From: Aldehydirespirator sp965203635
GTDB lineage: Bacteria; Actinomycetota; Acidimicrobiia; Acidimicrobiales; Aldehydirespiratoraceae
Assembly: GCA_965203635.1 (NCBI GenBank)
Contig: OZ241903.1
Coordinates: 310,001-374,000 of the forward strand
Reading direction: 5' to 3'
Length of the DNA stretch: 64,000 nt
Numbering within the stretch: the first letter of the stretch is position 1; every line of letters begins with the position of its first letter. The position numbers and the translations under genes were made by a program. The notes beneath the pieces are model-generated. The model searched no databases. It saw only the letters and a program-made list of their open reading frames with translations, and was not told the DNA's origin. Below are positions 43,478-52,379 of the stretch, one piece after another.

Positions 43478-44269
43478 TCAGGCGACCGGGTAGAAGTGGC
43501 CGGCGTTTACCACGAGGGTCTGGCCGGTGATCATGCGGGCCCGCTGCGACGCCAGGAACACGACCGCTTCGGCCACGTCGGAGTCGGTGGGCATCTCCCG
43601 CAGGGCCATTGTCTGGGCGATCTCGTGCTTGACCTCCTCGACGGTGATGCCCCTCGTGCCGGCCTGCCACTCGCAGTAGAGCTTGACGTTGGGCCCCCAC
43701 ATCCAGCTCGGAACCACGGTGTTGACCCTGATGCCGGAGGGACCCAACTCGGCGGCCAGATCGCGTGCCAGCGACAGCAGCGCCGACTTGGCCGCCCCGT
43801 ACGGGCTCTGGGGGAACTCCGGCACCGGCCTCATCGAGGCCTGCGATCCGATCAGCACCACCGACCCCCCGCCGGCCGCTACGAAGTGGGACTCGACCGC
43901 CCGCACCACGTGCACCGCGCCGAGCACGTTGACGGTGAGGTTGAGTTCCCAGTCCTCGTCCGTCGTGCGGTGCCACGCTCCCTTCTGGGTGTCGAGGGCA
44001 GCCACATTGACCACCGCGTGAAGCGCCCCGAACCGCTCGGCGGCCGCGTCGGCCGCGGCAGTGCAGTCCTCCTGGCTGGTGACGTCGCCCGCGCAGGTCA
44101 CCACCCGCTCGCCGCTGGGATCGAGCTCGGCGGCCGCCGCGGCCAGGCGGTCCGCGTTGCGGGCCATCACCGCCACGTTGGCCCCGTCGCGCAAGGCCAG
44201 ACGGGCGCAACTGGCGCCCAATCCGGGGCCGACGCCCACCACCATCACGGTTCGTCCTTCGAGGATCAT
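43478..44269 (-). CDS. SDR-family oxidoreductase
   Basis: 263 residues. The Rossmann loop is VMVVGVGPGLGASCA near residue 10, a variant of TGxxxGIG with Val and Pro. Then NVAALD near 90, SVVLIGSQAS with the catalytic Ser region, and SPYGAAKSALLSLARDLAAELGPSGIRVN (Tyr-x3-Lys near 158). It reduces or oxidises an alcohol or ketone with NAD(P). The Thr-to-Val change in the first glycine motif is tolerated in some relatives. It is 14 bases from the flavin-type protein gene. Confidence 0.9.
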   Translation of the reverse strand: MILEGRTVMVVGVGPGLGASCARLALRDGANVAVMARNADRLAAAAAELDPSGERVVTCAGDVTSQEDCTAAADAAAERFGALHAVVNVAALDTQKGAWHRTTDEDWELNLTVNVLGAVHVVRAVESHFVAAGGGSVVLIGSQASMRPVPEFPQSPYGAAKSALLSLARDLAAELGPSGIRVNTVVPSWMWGPNVKLYCEWQAGTRGITVEEVKHEIAQTMALREMPTDSDVAEAVVFLASQRARMITGQTLVVNAGHFYPVA

Positions 44270-44315
44270 GGCCCCAGTCTCTACCGCTGCGGAGCCGCTG
44301 CCAACGAAGCGGCGG

Positions 44316-46046
44316 CTATTCCAGGATCCACGCCACCGGCCGGGGCTCGCCGGCGCAGGACGTGTCGGGCACCCGCTCCGGTTCCGACAGGAAGTCGCCG
44401 ACGATGTCGTCGATGCAGCCGTCGTCCACCCAGACGCCGTGGTGGGCCCCGTCGCGCACCACCAGCGTGGCGTTGGGCAGGTGCTCCGCGGCCATGTCTG
44501 CGAACTCCGGCGGGGTGATCGGGTCGAACCGCCCCGACAGCATCAGCACCGGCTTGTCGCTGGACACCGCCTCAGCCGCCGTCGGCGGCGAGGCGGGAAC
44601 GTCGATGAGGTCGCAGAGGTGCTCGAAGCCCTCACCGACCACCGCCGTGGCGAAGACGCTCATAGCCACAGGCTCCGTTGAGTCGAACGGGACGCTGTCG
44701 GCGCAGTTGGTCGCGAAGTAGGTGGCCTCGTGCTCCGACTCGTAGATCAGCAGGCTGTACTCCACCGCCAGGACGGCCAGGTACTCGGCCGACTCGGCGA
44801 TGCCTTCGACCAGATCGAACAGGATCAGCGGCAGCGGCTCGGTCAGCAGGTCGAGATAGAGGAACTGGAACACCATCCCGGCCAGCGAGTCGCCGTCGAT
44901 CAACACGTCCACCGGCTCGCCGAGGCTCGTCTCATAGCTCTCCAGGCTCACGGTCAGCGGGTCGTCGTTCAGCGCCGCGATGAGCCCGTGCAGCGTGTCC
45001 CTGAGGCTGCCGACCAATGCCGAGCATTCGCTGTCCGCGGCGCAGGCGCCGTCGATCTCGTCGAGCGCCCGCTGCGCGGAGAACACCAGCGCCGGCGTCG
45101 TCTCGAGGTCGGGCGGATACACGCCGTCCAGCACGGCGGCGGCCAGGCTCGCAGGGTCGTCTCGCAGGATCTCCAGCGCGATGGTGGTGCCGTAGCTAAC
45201 CCCGTAGACAGCCCACCGGTCGAATCCGAGGGCGGCCATGACGTCCACCACGTCGGCGGCGTGGGCGGCGGTGTCGGTGTGGGCCAGCAGCGGCTCGCCC
45301 GCCAGCCGGTCGAAGCAGGCGCGGTAGGCGTCGGACTCGATCGAGCGCCCCTCGCCCGCACCGGCGCCGAGGACGTCGGCCAGGACGGCCTCGACCTCGG
45401 GACAGTCGAAGTCGACCGACCCGAATCCGGTGCCGCGCTGGTCGACGAACACCTGCGTGTAGGGCTGACGGGGGAAGTACTCGACCATGTCTGTGCTCGG
45501 CCCGCCCGGACCGCCCTGCAGCACCGCCAGCGGCGGGCCTGCTTCACCGGGCCGCGACTCGGCGGCGCCGGGCCACACGAGCAGGCTTATCCGGGTGGTG
45601 CCGGCGCTGGGGTCGCCGCGGTCTATCGGCACGGTGGCCAGGGCGCAATGAGCGCCGGGAGCGGACGGCACGCTGGTGGGGCACTCGACGCCTGCTATCG
45701 GCGGCTCGAACACGATCGCGATGTCGCCGCCCACTGCGCCGGACGAGCCCCCAGGCTCATCCGATTCGACGGCCCTGTCCGCGGCGACAGCATCGGATGC
45801 ATCCCGCGGTGGGACCGTCTCCACAGCCGGGGCATCATCCGCCGGAGCGGACCGATCCGGTTGCGCATCGGAGGTCGCGGGATCGCTCGTCGCGCTCGGC
45901 GCGCCCTCGGGACCAGGCGCGCCCGACCCGCACGAGGAAGCTGCCAGAGCGACAGCCACCAGAACAGCCACGCCGACCCGGCAAAACGATCTTGGCCGCG
46001 CCTTGTCTATCGATCGATGCGCGCGGGAGAACACTAGGTTGTTCAC
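44316..46046 (-). CDS. Exported alpha/beta hydrolase (tripeptidyl-aminopeptidase-like) lipoprotein
   Basis: 576 residues from GTG 46046; the start is uncertain because the AGAGGT Shine-Dalgarno is very close. A signal peptide ends in lipobox AASSC, followed by about 85 low-complexity acidic residues. The hydrolase domain has the oxyanion loop VLQGGPGGPS, QVFVDQRGTGFG, nucleophile elbow AVYGVSYGTTIALEIL, and the C-terminal VLMLSGRFDPITPPEFA (Asp) and RDGAHHGVW (His). This is the TAP/SCO-type peptidase layout. It probably trims peptides or esters at the cell surface. AGGTCA is repeated three times just upstream. Confidence 0.82.
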   Translation of the reverse strand: MNNLVFSRAHRSIDKARPRSFCRVGVAVLVAVALAASSCGSGAPGPEGAPSATSDPATSDAQPDRSAPADDAPAVETVPPRDASDAVAADRAVESDEPGGSSGAVGGDIAIVFEPPIAGVECPTSVPSAPGAHCALATVPIDRGDPSAGTTRISLLVWPGAAESRPGEAGPPLAVLQGGPGGPSTDMVEYFPRQPYTQVFVDQRGTGFGSVDFDCPEVEAVLADVLGAGAGEGRSIESDAYRACFDRLAGEPLLAHTDTAAHAADVVDVMAALGFDRWAVYGVSYGTTIALEILRDDPASLAAAVLDGVYPPDLETTPALVFSAQRALDEIDGACAADSECSALVGSLRDTLHGLIAALNDDPLTVSLESYETSLGEPVDVLIDGDSLAGMVFQFLYLDLLTEPLPLILFDLVEGIAESAEYLAVLAVEYSLLIYESEHEATYFATNCADSVPFDSTEPVAMSVFATAVVGEGFEHLCDLIDVPASPPTAAEAVSSDKPVLMLSGRFDPITPPEFADMAAEHLPNATLVVRDGAHHGVWVDDGCIDDIVGDFLSEPERVPDTSCAGEPRPVAWILE

Positions 46047-46161
46047 GACCTCTGACCTATGGCTTTGACCTCTGGTTTGCAATCCCCGACACGAGCCTAG
46101 CTGCCTGCCGCGACACGCACCCCTTGGTCCCGACCAGGATCGGTCAACCTTATGGGCCGGT

Positions 46162-46962
46162 CTACCAGAGTTGGTCGGTGTAGGTGTCGGTGCCGACGAT
46201 GGTGGGCAGGAACGGCGCCGCGAAGACGACCTGGCCCGCTCCGGCGTCGGCCAGTCCTGCCGCGTAGGACCGGAACCCGTCCCAGGCATCGGCGGGGTCG
46301 CCGTCTAGGAAGAACATCTGCACCTGGCGCTCGGCCGGGCCGGCCGGGGTGCCCAGGTCCATGGGCGCCCGCTCCGTCTCGCCTCCAGCCGGGTCGATGT
46401 AGCGCCACGACACCATCGAAGCCACGCTCGAGCCGTCCATCAGCGCAGGCAGCGCCTCGGATCGCAGGTGGGCGTCGAGCCCGTCGATGTCGGTGCCCTC
46501 GGCGGGGTCCACCGCCACTACGGCCAGGCCCTGGTAGGGGTGGTCGAGGGCCAGCTCGATGGGCACCGGGTCGTCGTCGCGGTAGTGCGACCACGGCTTG
46601 TGGAGCAGCACCGTGTGAGCGTGGATCCGGTTGTTGAAGCCCCGCCCGTCCTTGTAGAGCTCCACCACCTGGTCGATGGCCCACGCGAAGTGCTCGCGGT
46701 GACGGCCCTCGTGGACCCAGTAGATGGCCAGGTACGAGCCCGCGTCGGTGGGCACGGCCAGCGGGGAGTCCTCCGGGAACCGCAGGTCCTTCAGGTCTCG
46801 GGTGGCCACCCAGCGCCGTCCGGCGAACAGCCACGGACCGATGAGGCACCCGGCGTAGAAGTGGTCGCGCTCGTACCAGCGGTTGTAGTCCGCCTCGTGG
46901 CCGCGCTCGGGGTCGACCATGGTGAACAGGCAGCTGCCGACCCGCACGGGATAGGTGTTCAC
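46162..46962 (-). CDS. Hypothetical protein, possible dimeric alpha-beta barrel
   Basis: 266 residues, GTG start with GAGGAGA upstream. I do not recognise a named family. The N-terminal half (FTMVDPERGHEADYNRWYERDHFYAGCLIGPWLFAGRRWVA) reads like a ferredoxin-like EthD/Dabb module, with the D.N.WYE.DH pattern, and the C-terminal half may be a second copy. There is no signal peptide. It lies downstream of the MaoC gene in a region of acyl-CoA-type genes. The 115-bp gap on its 3' side holds the promoter area of the hydrolase gene. Confidence 0.6.
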   Translation of the reverse strand: MNTYPVRVGSCLFTMVDPERGHEADYNRWYERDHFYAGCLIGPWLFAGRRWVATRDLKDLRFPEDSPLAVPTDAGSYLAIYWVHEGRHREHFAWAIDQVVELYKDGRGFNNRIHAHTVLLHKPWSHYRDDDPVPIELALDHPYQGLAVVAVDPAEGTDIDGLDAHLRSEALPALMDGSSVASMVSWRYIDPAGGETERAPMDLGTPAGPAERQVQMFFLDGDPADAWDGFRSYAAGLADAGAGQVVFAAPFLPTIVGTDTYTDQLW

Positions 46963-46999
46963 GGGTTCCGGTCTCCTCTTGGCACGGCATCGGTGCTGG

Positions 47000-47476
47000 T
47001 CATGAGTCGAACACCGTCCGGGTCACCCAGTCGGCCACGAGGGCGGGTTTCGAGCCGCCCTCGATCTCGATGGTGATCGTCGTGACTGTCTGGATGGAGG
47101 CCGGCTTCAACTCCACCGACTTGACCACGGCGTGGGCCCGTACCCGCTTGCCCCGGCTGACGGGGCTGATGAACCGCACCCGGTCGAGGCCGTAGTTGAT
47201 GCCCATGACCACACCGTCGAGTCGCGGCGTGTCCGACGGAACCGACTGCATCAGGTGCGTGAGCATCGACAGGGTGAGGAAACCGTGGGCGATGGTGCCG
47301 CCGAACGGCGTCTCGGCCTTGGCCCGCTCCTCGTCGATGTGGATGAACTGGTGGTCAACGGTGCAATCAGCGAAGGCGCTGATCTGCTCCTGGGTGATCT
47401 CGAACCAGTCGCCGTGCCCTCGCTCGTCTCCCTCGGTGGACTTCAAGACCGCGTAGGCAGCCTCAGCGTTGCTCAT
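47000..47476 (-). CDS. MaoC-family (R)-enoyl-CoA hydratase-like protein
   Basis: 158 residues. The hydratase motif ADCTVDHQFIHIDEERAKAETPFGGTIAHGFLTLSM has the catalytic Asp and His of MaoC/R-hydratases (Asp near 41, His near 46). The later RFISPVSRGKRVRA fits the hotdog fold. It hydrates trans-2-enoyl-CoA or a related thioester. It is 37 bases upstream of the hypothetical gene on the same strand, probably co-transcribed. Confidence 0.9.
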   Translation of the reverse strand: MSNAEAAYAVLKSTEGDERGHGDWFEITQEQISAFADCTVDHQFIHIDEERAKAETPFGGTIAHGFLTLSMLTHLMQSVPSDTPRLDGVVMGINYGLDRVRFISPVSRGKRVRAHAVVKSVELKPASIQTVTTITIEIEGGSKPALVADWVTRTVFDS

Positions 47477-47545
47477 TCGGCGCCCCTCTCGTGGCCAGGG
47501 GTGGACGGCGCCAACCTACCGCCCCGCCTCCTGCCTCGTCTTCAC

Positions 47546-47594
47546 GTTCTTGACGTAGTTGTGCCGCTCTGAGGCGGTCAACTACGTCAAGAAC
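47546..47594. repeat. Perfect 16-bp inverted repeat at the LysR gene end
   Basis: GTTCTTGACGTAGTTG (47546-47561) and its exact complement (47579-47594) enclose a 17-nt loop, TGCCGCTCTGAGGCGGT, that itself pairs by CCGC/GCGG. The right arm covers the lysR-type stop codon (47587-47589). No T-tract follows on either strand. As a terminator it would be unusually long; it could also be a mobile-element end pair or an RNA stem. Confidence 0.75.
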
Positions 47595-48471
47595 CGGAGG
47601 GCGGGGGCGAGCGCAGGGCCTGCTCAAGCAGCACCCCGGCCGGATGGGAGGCCGCACTCGAACGTCGGGCGATCACCAGCCGGCGCCGCGCCAGGACCTC
47701 GCACCGCACAAGGGGCTGCTCTCCCCCCTCGGCCTGGGCGACGGGCAGAACCGACCAGCCCAAACCAAGCCTCACCATCTCGCACAGCACCTCGGGCTGG
47801 TGGGACTCAGCCACGACCTCCATGGGCGCGCCCCGCCGCCGCAGGGCGGCCTCGATCCCGGAGCGGGTGTGGGCGTTACGGGGGAACAGCACCCACGGCC
47901 CCCAGCCCGCGCTGGGCCCCGGGTGGCGACGCCCGTCGGGCGCGTACACCGCCAGGTCCTCGGTTAGCAGGACCTCGGTGCTCACCCCCCGCAGAGGCTC
48001 GATCGGCTCGACGCAGACGGCGAGGTCGAGGGACCCGTCCACGAGCTCGCCCAGGAGGTCGCCCGAAGGAGCGACCCGGAGATGGATCCGCAACTCGGGG
48101 TGCTTGGCCCGGAAGCGCCGCAAGGCCTCACCGTGGTGCTGCACCGCGGCGGCGTCGATCATGCCGAGGCGCAGCCGGCCGTGGTCCCCGGAGCGGGTGC
48201 GCTTCGCCCAGTCGGTCAGGTCAGCAGTGAGTGCTACCACCTGGCGGGCATGGTCGAGCACCGGCCGGGTGTCGGGGCGGAGCACCCGGCGCCGGCCCTC
48301 CCGGTCGAACAGGGAGACGCCGACGCGGCGTTCGAGCTCGGCCAGACCCTGGGAAAGGGCCGACGGGCTCACTCCGACCTGCTCGGCCGCCAGCGCGAAC
48401 GTGTCCGAATCGGCCACCGCGACCAGATATTCGAGTTGGCGGATGGAGAGATCGGGCAGAGATTGGGGCAT
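47587..48471 (-). CDS. LysR-family transcriptional regulator
   Basis: 294 residues. The helix-turn-helix spans LSIRQLEYLVAVADSDTFALAAEQVGVSPSALSQGLAELERRVGVSLFDREGRRR at the N-terminus. The effector domain shows LRLGMIDAAAV, DLAVCVEPIEPLRGV and ILFP-like VLFPRNAHT. It diverges from the inositol-phosphate-synthase-like gene across an AT-rich 69-bp gap, so that gene is its natural candidate target. Its stop codon lies inside a perfect 16-bp inverted repeat. Confidence 0.93.
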   Translation of the reverse strand: MPQSLPDLSIRQLEYLVAVADSDTFALAAEQVGVSPSALSQGLAELERRVGVSLFDREGRRRVLRPDTRPVLDHARQVVALTADLTDWAKRTRSGDHGRLRLGMIDAAAVQHHGEALRRFRAKHPELRIHLRVAPSGDLLGELVDGSLDLAVCVEPIEPLRGVSTEVLLTEDLAVYAPDGRRHPGPSAGWGPWVLFPRNAHTRSGIEAALRRRGAPMEVVAESHQPEVLCEMVRLGLGWSVLPVAQAEGGEQPLVRCEVLARRRLVIARRSSAASHPAGVLLEQALRSPPPSGS

Positions 48472-48540
48472 GCGTGCACAATAGTTTAGTTTTACTTCAT
48501 TAGTTTGCCATTAGCTGAACTATCCCTTATGTTACTTGCC
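48472..48540. promoter_or_regulatory. AT-rich divergent regulatory gap, LysR gene / inositol-phosphate synthase
   Basis: This gap is far AT-richer than its surroundings. ATAGTTTAG (48481-48489) and CTGAACTAT (48515-48523) form an inverted repeat with one mismatch, 25 nt apart, and TTAG/TTAGC motifs repeat inside. LysR regulators usually bind such spaced inverted repeats in divergent gaps. The downstream gene lacks a Shine-Dalgarno, with in-frame ATGs at 48529 and 48541. Confidence 0.5.
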
Positions 48541-49851
48541 ATGACCCTCGCTGCAGCCCGACAAATCGGCCCCGCGACCGGCAATCTCGGCGTGCTGACG
48601 CCTGGTATGGGGGCGGTGGCGTCCACCTTCGTCGCCGGTGTGATCGCGGCCCGCCGGGGCCTGACCCCGCCCATCGGCTCGATCAGCCAGATGGCCCACA
48701 TACGTCTCGGAACCAAGACCGAGAACCGCAATCCCCCCATCAGGGAGTTCGTGCCCCTGGCCGGGCTGGACGACCTTGTTTTCGGCGGCTGGGATCCCCT
48801 GTCGGCCAACGTACTGGAGGCGGCCCGCACCTGCGGCGTGCTGGAGGAGGGCGATCTGGGGAGCATCTCGGCCGAGCTGGAGGGCGTGGTGGCCATGGAC
48901 GCCGTGTTCGATCGGCGCTGGGTCAGCCGTCTCGACGGGGTGCGGGTGAAGCCGGCCGCGTCCAAATGGGATCAGGCCCAGGCTCTGATGGACGACATCG
49001 AGAACTTCCGCGGCGCCCACAACTGCGATCGGCTGGTGATGGTGTGGTGCGGATCGACCGAGGCGTTCTCGGAGCCGACCGAGGTGCACACCTCGGTGGA
49101 GTCCTTCGAAGCGGGACTGAAGGCCGACGACGATGCCATCGCCCCCAGCCAGATCTATGCCTACGCGGCGCTGCAGAGCGACGTGCCCTTCGCCAACGGC
49201 GCCCCCAACCTCACCGTGGACCTGCCGTGCATGGAGGAGCTGTCCCGCATCCGGGGCGTTCCCATCGCGGGCAAGGACTTCAAGACCGGCCAGACCCTGA
49301 TGAAGACGCTGATCGCGCCCGGCCTCAAGGCCCGGATGCTGGGGCTGAGGGGCTGGTACTCCACCAACATCCTGGGCAACCGCGACGGCGAGGTGCTCGA
49401 CGCCCCCGAGAACTTCAAGACCAAGGAGGTGTCCAAGCTGGGCGTTCTGGGCACGATCCTTCAGCCCGAGCTGTACCCCGACCTGTACGACGAGATCCAC
49501 CACGTGGTGCGCATCAACTACTACCCGCCCCGGGGCGACAACAAGGAGGGCTGGGACAACATCGACATCTTCGGCTGGCTCGGCTATCCGATGCAGATCA
49601 AGGTCGATTTCCTGTGCCGGGACTCGATCCTGGCCGCGCCCATCGTGCTCGACCTGGCCCTGTTCATGGACTTGGCCGCCCGGGCGGGCGAATCCGGCGT
49701 GCAGGAGTGGCTGAGCTTCTACTTCAAGGCGCCGCAGCCCTCAGGCAGCGCCGACGTGGAGCACGACCTGTTCATCCAGCAGACCAAGCTCAAGAACACC
49801 CTGCGGGAGTGGATGGGCGAGGAGCCCGTCACCCACAGCGAAGCCGGCTGA
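48541..49851 (+). CDS. Inositol-3-phosphate synthase-like protein (long bacterial form)
   Basis: 436 residues from ATG 48541; an in-frame ATG at 48529 is possible. It resembles eukaryote-type and Bacteroides-type myo-inositol-1-phosphate synthases, not the ~360-residue mycobacterial Ino1. Marks are NAD loop GNLGVLTPGMGAVASTFVAG, FGGWDPLSANVLEAA, GKDFKTGQTLMKT with the catalytic lysines near 240, NILGNRDGEVLDAPENFKTKEVSK, and PRGDNKEGWDNIDIFGWLG. The classical reaction is glucose-6-phosphate to inositol-3-phosphate. The gene diverges from a LysR regulator. Whether it is used for inositol lipids, mycothiol or compatible solutes is unknown. Confidence 0.85.
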   Translation: MTLAAARQIGPATGNLGVLTPGMGAVASTFVAGVIAARRGLTPPIGSISQMAHIRLGTKTENRNPPIREFVPLAGLDDLVFGGWDPLSANVLEAARTCGVLEEGDLGSISAELEGVVAMDAVFDRRWVSRLDGVRVKPAASKWDQAQALMDDIENFRGAHNCDRLVMVWCGSTEAFSEPTEVHTSVESFEAGLKADDDAIAPSQIYAYAALQSDVPFANGAPNLTVDLPCMEELSRIRGVPIAGKDFKTGQTLMKTLIAPGLKARMLGLRGWYSTNILGNRDGEVLDAPENFKTKEVSKLGVLGTILQPELYPDLYDEIHHVVRINYYPPRGDNKEGWDNIDIFGWLGYPMQIKVDFLCRDSILAAPIVLDLALFMDLAARAGESGVQEWLSFYFKAPQPSGSADVEHDLFIQQTKLKNTLREWMGEEPVTHSEAG

Positions 49852-49860
49852 AGCCTCCGA

Positions 49861-52311
49861 TCAGGACTCGGCCGCGAGGATGTCGGTCTCCAAGATCCCG
49901 CGGGTGATGAGATCGTCGATGCGGGCTTCGTCGAGGCCCAGTTCAGCCACAATTTCCCGGGTGTGCTGGCCCAGGCCGGGAGCGGGGCGGATGTCGGCGC
50001 CGGACATGCCGGTGGAGACGAAGGCCGGGCCCTCGAAGGTCATGACGCCGATGGGCGGCTGGTCCAGCTCGACCAGGTAGCCCCGGGCCGCCAGGTGCGG
50101 GTCCTGAAGCTGCTGCGAGGAGGTGAGCATCGGGCCGGCCGGGACACCTGCGGCCAGGCAGGCCTCGGTGACGGCGTGCTTGGACAGGGTCCGGGTCCAC
50201 GACGACACCGACTGCTCCACCTCGTCCTCGCGTTCGCGGCGAGCCTCCACGGTTTCCAGCGTCGGATCGTCCACCCCTGCCAATTCCGCCAACCCGGCCC
50301 ACTCGGCGTCGTTGCGACAGCAGATCGCCACCCACTGGTCCTCGCCGTCGCACGGGAACAACCCCCAGGGTGCGCCCAGGTCCCGGCGGTTGCCCTGGGG
50401 CCTCACCGAGCCGGGCTTCAGCGACTCCCGGGCCAGCAGGTCGCCCATCGCCCCGACTGTCTGCTCGACTTGGCACACCTCGCTGTGGCATCCGCGCGCC
50501 ATCACGCCCCGGCGCCGGCCCAGCACCCCGGCAACCGCGGCCAGCGCTCCCATGCGGCCGGCCCAGTGGTCGGGGAAGATCGCCTGGGACCCCGACGGCC
50601 GGTCGACGTCGGGATAGTCCCACAGGTGGGTCATGCCTCCGGTCACCTGGGTGTTGGGGCCGTAGCCCTTCCAGTCCGACCACGGGCCGGAGGAGCCCAT
50701 GAGCTGGCTGGAGACCATCACCAGATCGGGGTTGGCCGTCGAGAGGTCCTGATATCCGAGCCCGAGCTGGTCCATCACCCCGGTAGAGCCGTTCTCGACC
50801 GCCACGTCGCAGGGTGCCGATTCGTCGGCGCCGGCCACGAGGTCCAGCAGCAGCCGGTGACCCTCATCGGTCTTGGCGTCGACGCCCAGACTCCGTTTCG
50901 ACCTCGACGATGAGGCGAACGAGGGCGACATCTCCCCGCCCAGGATCACCCGGATGAAGTCGGGGTATGTCCTGCTCTCGACCTTGATCACGTCGGCGCC
51001 GTACTCGGCCAGCATCCGGCTGATCTCCACCCCGACGCCACCGTGGCCGAAGTCGGCGACCCGTATCCCGGCCAGTGGCAGAGTCGGCTCGGGAGCCGAC
51101 TCCGGCACCGGCGGCCAGGCGACCAAGCCGTCAGGCTCCCCGGGTGCCCCATGCCCGAGAGCGGCCAGCACCTCGTCGGTGTGCTCGCCCAGGTGCGGGG
51201 GGCGCCCGGTGGGACCGACCCGCTCGCCGTCGGTCTCCATCCACCCCGACGGCAGGCTCATCACCCCGCCGGTGGACAGCGGTACCCGGTCGAAGGTCTT
51301 TCGGGCCTCAAAGTGCTCGTTGGTGATCACGTCGCCGGGCTTGAGGATGGGGGTGGCCACGATGCCCCTGCGCTGGGCCTCCTCGGACACCTCCTCCATC
51401 GTCATGGTGGAGAACAGTTCCTCGTAGAGCGGGTTGAGCACCGCGTCGGCGATCAGGAACCGGCTGATGAACCCGTCGTACTCGGGGTCCTGCAGGTAGT
51501 CGGGCTCGCCCAGCCAGGCCCGCATGGCGTGCCACTGGCGGGGACTGAGCACCACCAGGCGCACGAACCCGTCGGCCGCGGCCAGGATCGTGTACACCGG
51601 GCCGGGACCGGCCCTGATCTCCATCGGCTCGACGCCGGAGACCATGGCCTTGGACGAGTTGGGCAGCGACCAGTCGGTGATCTGGGCGGCCGCCTCGTTG
51701 GCCGACACGTCGATGAGCTGCCCTGCACCGTGCCCGAGTCGCTGAATCAGGGCGCAGACGATGGCGAAGGCGGCCATCAGACCGGCCACGTCGCCGGAGA
51801 TGTTGCCCGGCGGCATGAGCGGCTCCCGCTCCGGCAGGCCGGCCTTCCAGCACATGCCCGAGGTGGCGTCGATCACCGAGCCGGGCACATCGCGGCCCGA
51901 GTAGGGGCCGGTGCGCCCGTAGGCGGTGATCGAGGCGACCACCAGGTGCCGGTGGCGGGCCGCGATCGCCTCGGCCTCGAGCTCGGGGGCCCCCGCGTCT
52001 GCAGCCGCGCCGGGCTCGGCCGAGCCGATCAGCACATCGGCGGACGCGAGCAGGGATTCGAAGCTCGCCATGCCGGCCGCGTCTCCGGGGTCGATCACGA
52101 CGCTGCGTTTGCCGCAGTTGCGCATGGTGAAGAACAGCGAGTGCTCCGGGGTGAGCGGGTCGAGGGGCGGGAGGCTGCGGCTGGGCGACCCCTCGGGCGG
52201 CTCGACCTTGATGACGTCGGCGCCGAGATCGCTCAGGAGCCGCCCGCACAGCTCACCCCGATCCACCGCGAGATCGATGACCCGGATGCCTGCAAGCGGC
52301 CTGACTGGCAT
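49861..52311 (-). CDS. Tandem-domain CaiB/BaiF CoA-transferase
   Basis: 816 residues from ATG 52311 with GGAGGT upstream, about twice the family length. Two class III CoA-transferase domains lie in tandem. The first (1-400) has LLSDLGADVIKVEPPEGSP and NISGDVAGLMAAFA with the likely catalytic Asp. The second (410-816) has MLAEYGADVIKVES and IFPDHWAGRMGALAAVAG with a matching Asp. Such fusions transfer CoA between carboxylic acids; the substrate is unknown. It follows the thiolase gene on the same strand, separated by a 10-bp inverted repeat. Confidence 0.9.
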   Translation of the reverse strand: MPVRPLAGIRVIDLAVDRGELCGRLLSDLGADVIKVEPPEGSPSRSLPPLDPLTPEHSLFFTMRNCGKRSVVIDPGDAAGMASFESLLASADVLIGSAEPGAAADAGAPELEAEAIAARHRHLVVASITAYGRTGPYSGRDVPGSVIDATSGMCWKAGLPEREPLMPPGNISGDVAGLMAAFAIVCALIQRLGHGAGQLIDVSANEAAAQITDWSLPNSSKAMVSGVEPMEIRAGPGPVYTILAAADGFVRLVVLSPRQWHAMRAWLGEPDYLQDPEYDGFISRFLIADAVLNPLYEELFSTMTMEEVSEEAQRRGIVATPILKPGDVITNEHFEARKTFDRVPLSTGGVMSLPSGWMETDGERVGPTGRPPHLGEHTDEVLAALGHGAPGEPDGLVAWPPVPESAPEPTLPLAGIRVADFGHGGVGVEISRMLAEYGADVIKVESRTYPDFIRVILGGEMSPSFASSSRSKRSLGVDAKTDEGHRLLLDLVAGADESAPCDVAVENGSTGVMDQLGLGYQDLSTANPDLVMVSSQLMGSSGPWSDWKGYGPNTQVTGGMTHLWDYPDVDRPSGSQAIFPDHWAGRMGALAAVAGVLGRRRGVMARGCHSEVCQVEQTVGAMGDLLARESLKPGSVRPQGNRRDLGAPWGLFPCDGEDQWVAICCRNDAEWAGLAELAGVDDPTLETVEARREREDEVEQSVSSWTRTLSKHAVTEACLAAGVPAGPMLTSSQQLQDPHLAARGYLVELDQPPIGVMTFEGPAFVSTGMSGADIRPAPGLGQHTREIVAELGLDEARIDDLITRGILETDILAAES

Positions 52312-52330
52312 CGCGTACCTCCTACCCTCC

Positions 52331-52379
52331 GAACTTCCGGCGCCTGGGACGAATAATCGCCCATAACTCCCGGAAGTTC
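52331..52379. promoter_or_regulatory. 10-bp inverted repeat between thiolase and CoA-transferase genes
   Basis: GAACTTCCGG (52331-52340) and CCGGAAGTTC (52370-52379) are perfect complements 29 nt apart. One arm overlaps the thiolase stop and the other lies 20 bases before the CoA-transferase start, just upstream of its Shine-Dalgarno. The intervening bases are AT-richer. It may be a looped operator, a terminator or an attenuator. Confidence 0.5.

Noticed and set aside
46047..46161. Separate promoter motif set upstream of the surface hydrolase
   Set aside because: AGGTCA repeats and a short TGGTC/GACCA palindrome are visible, but no hexamer pair has convincing spacing, so no promoter is called.
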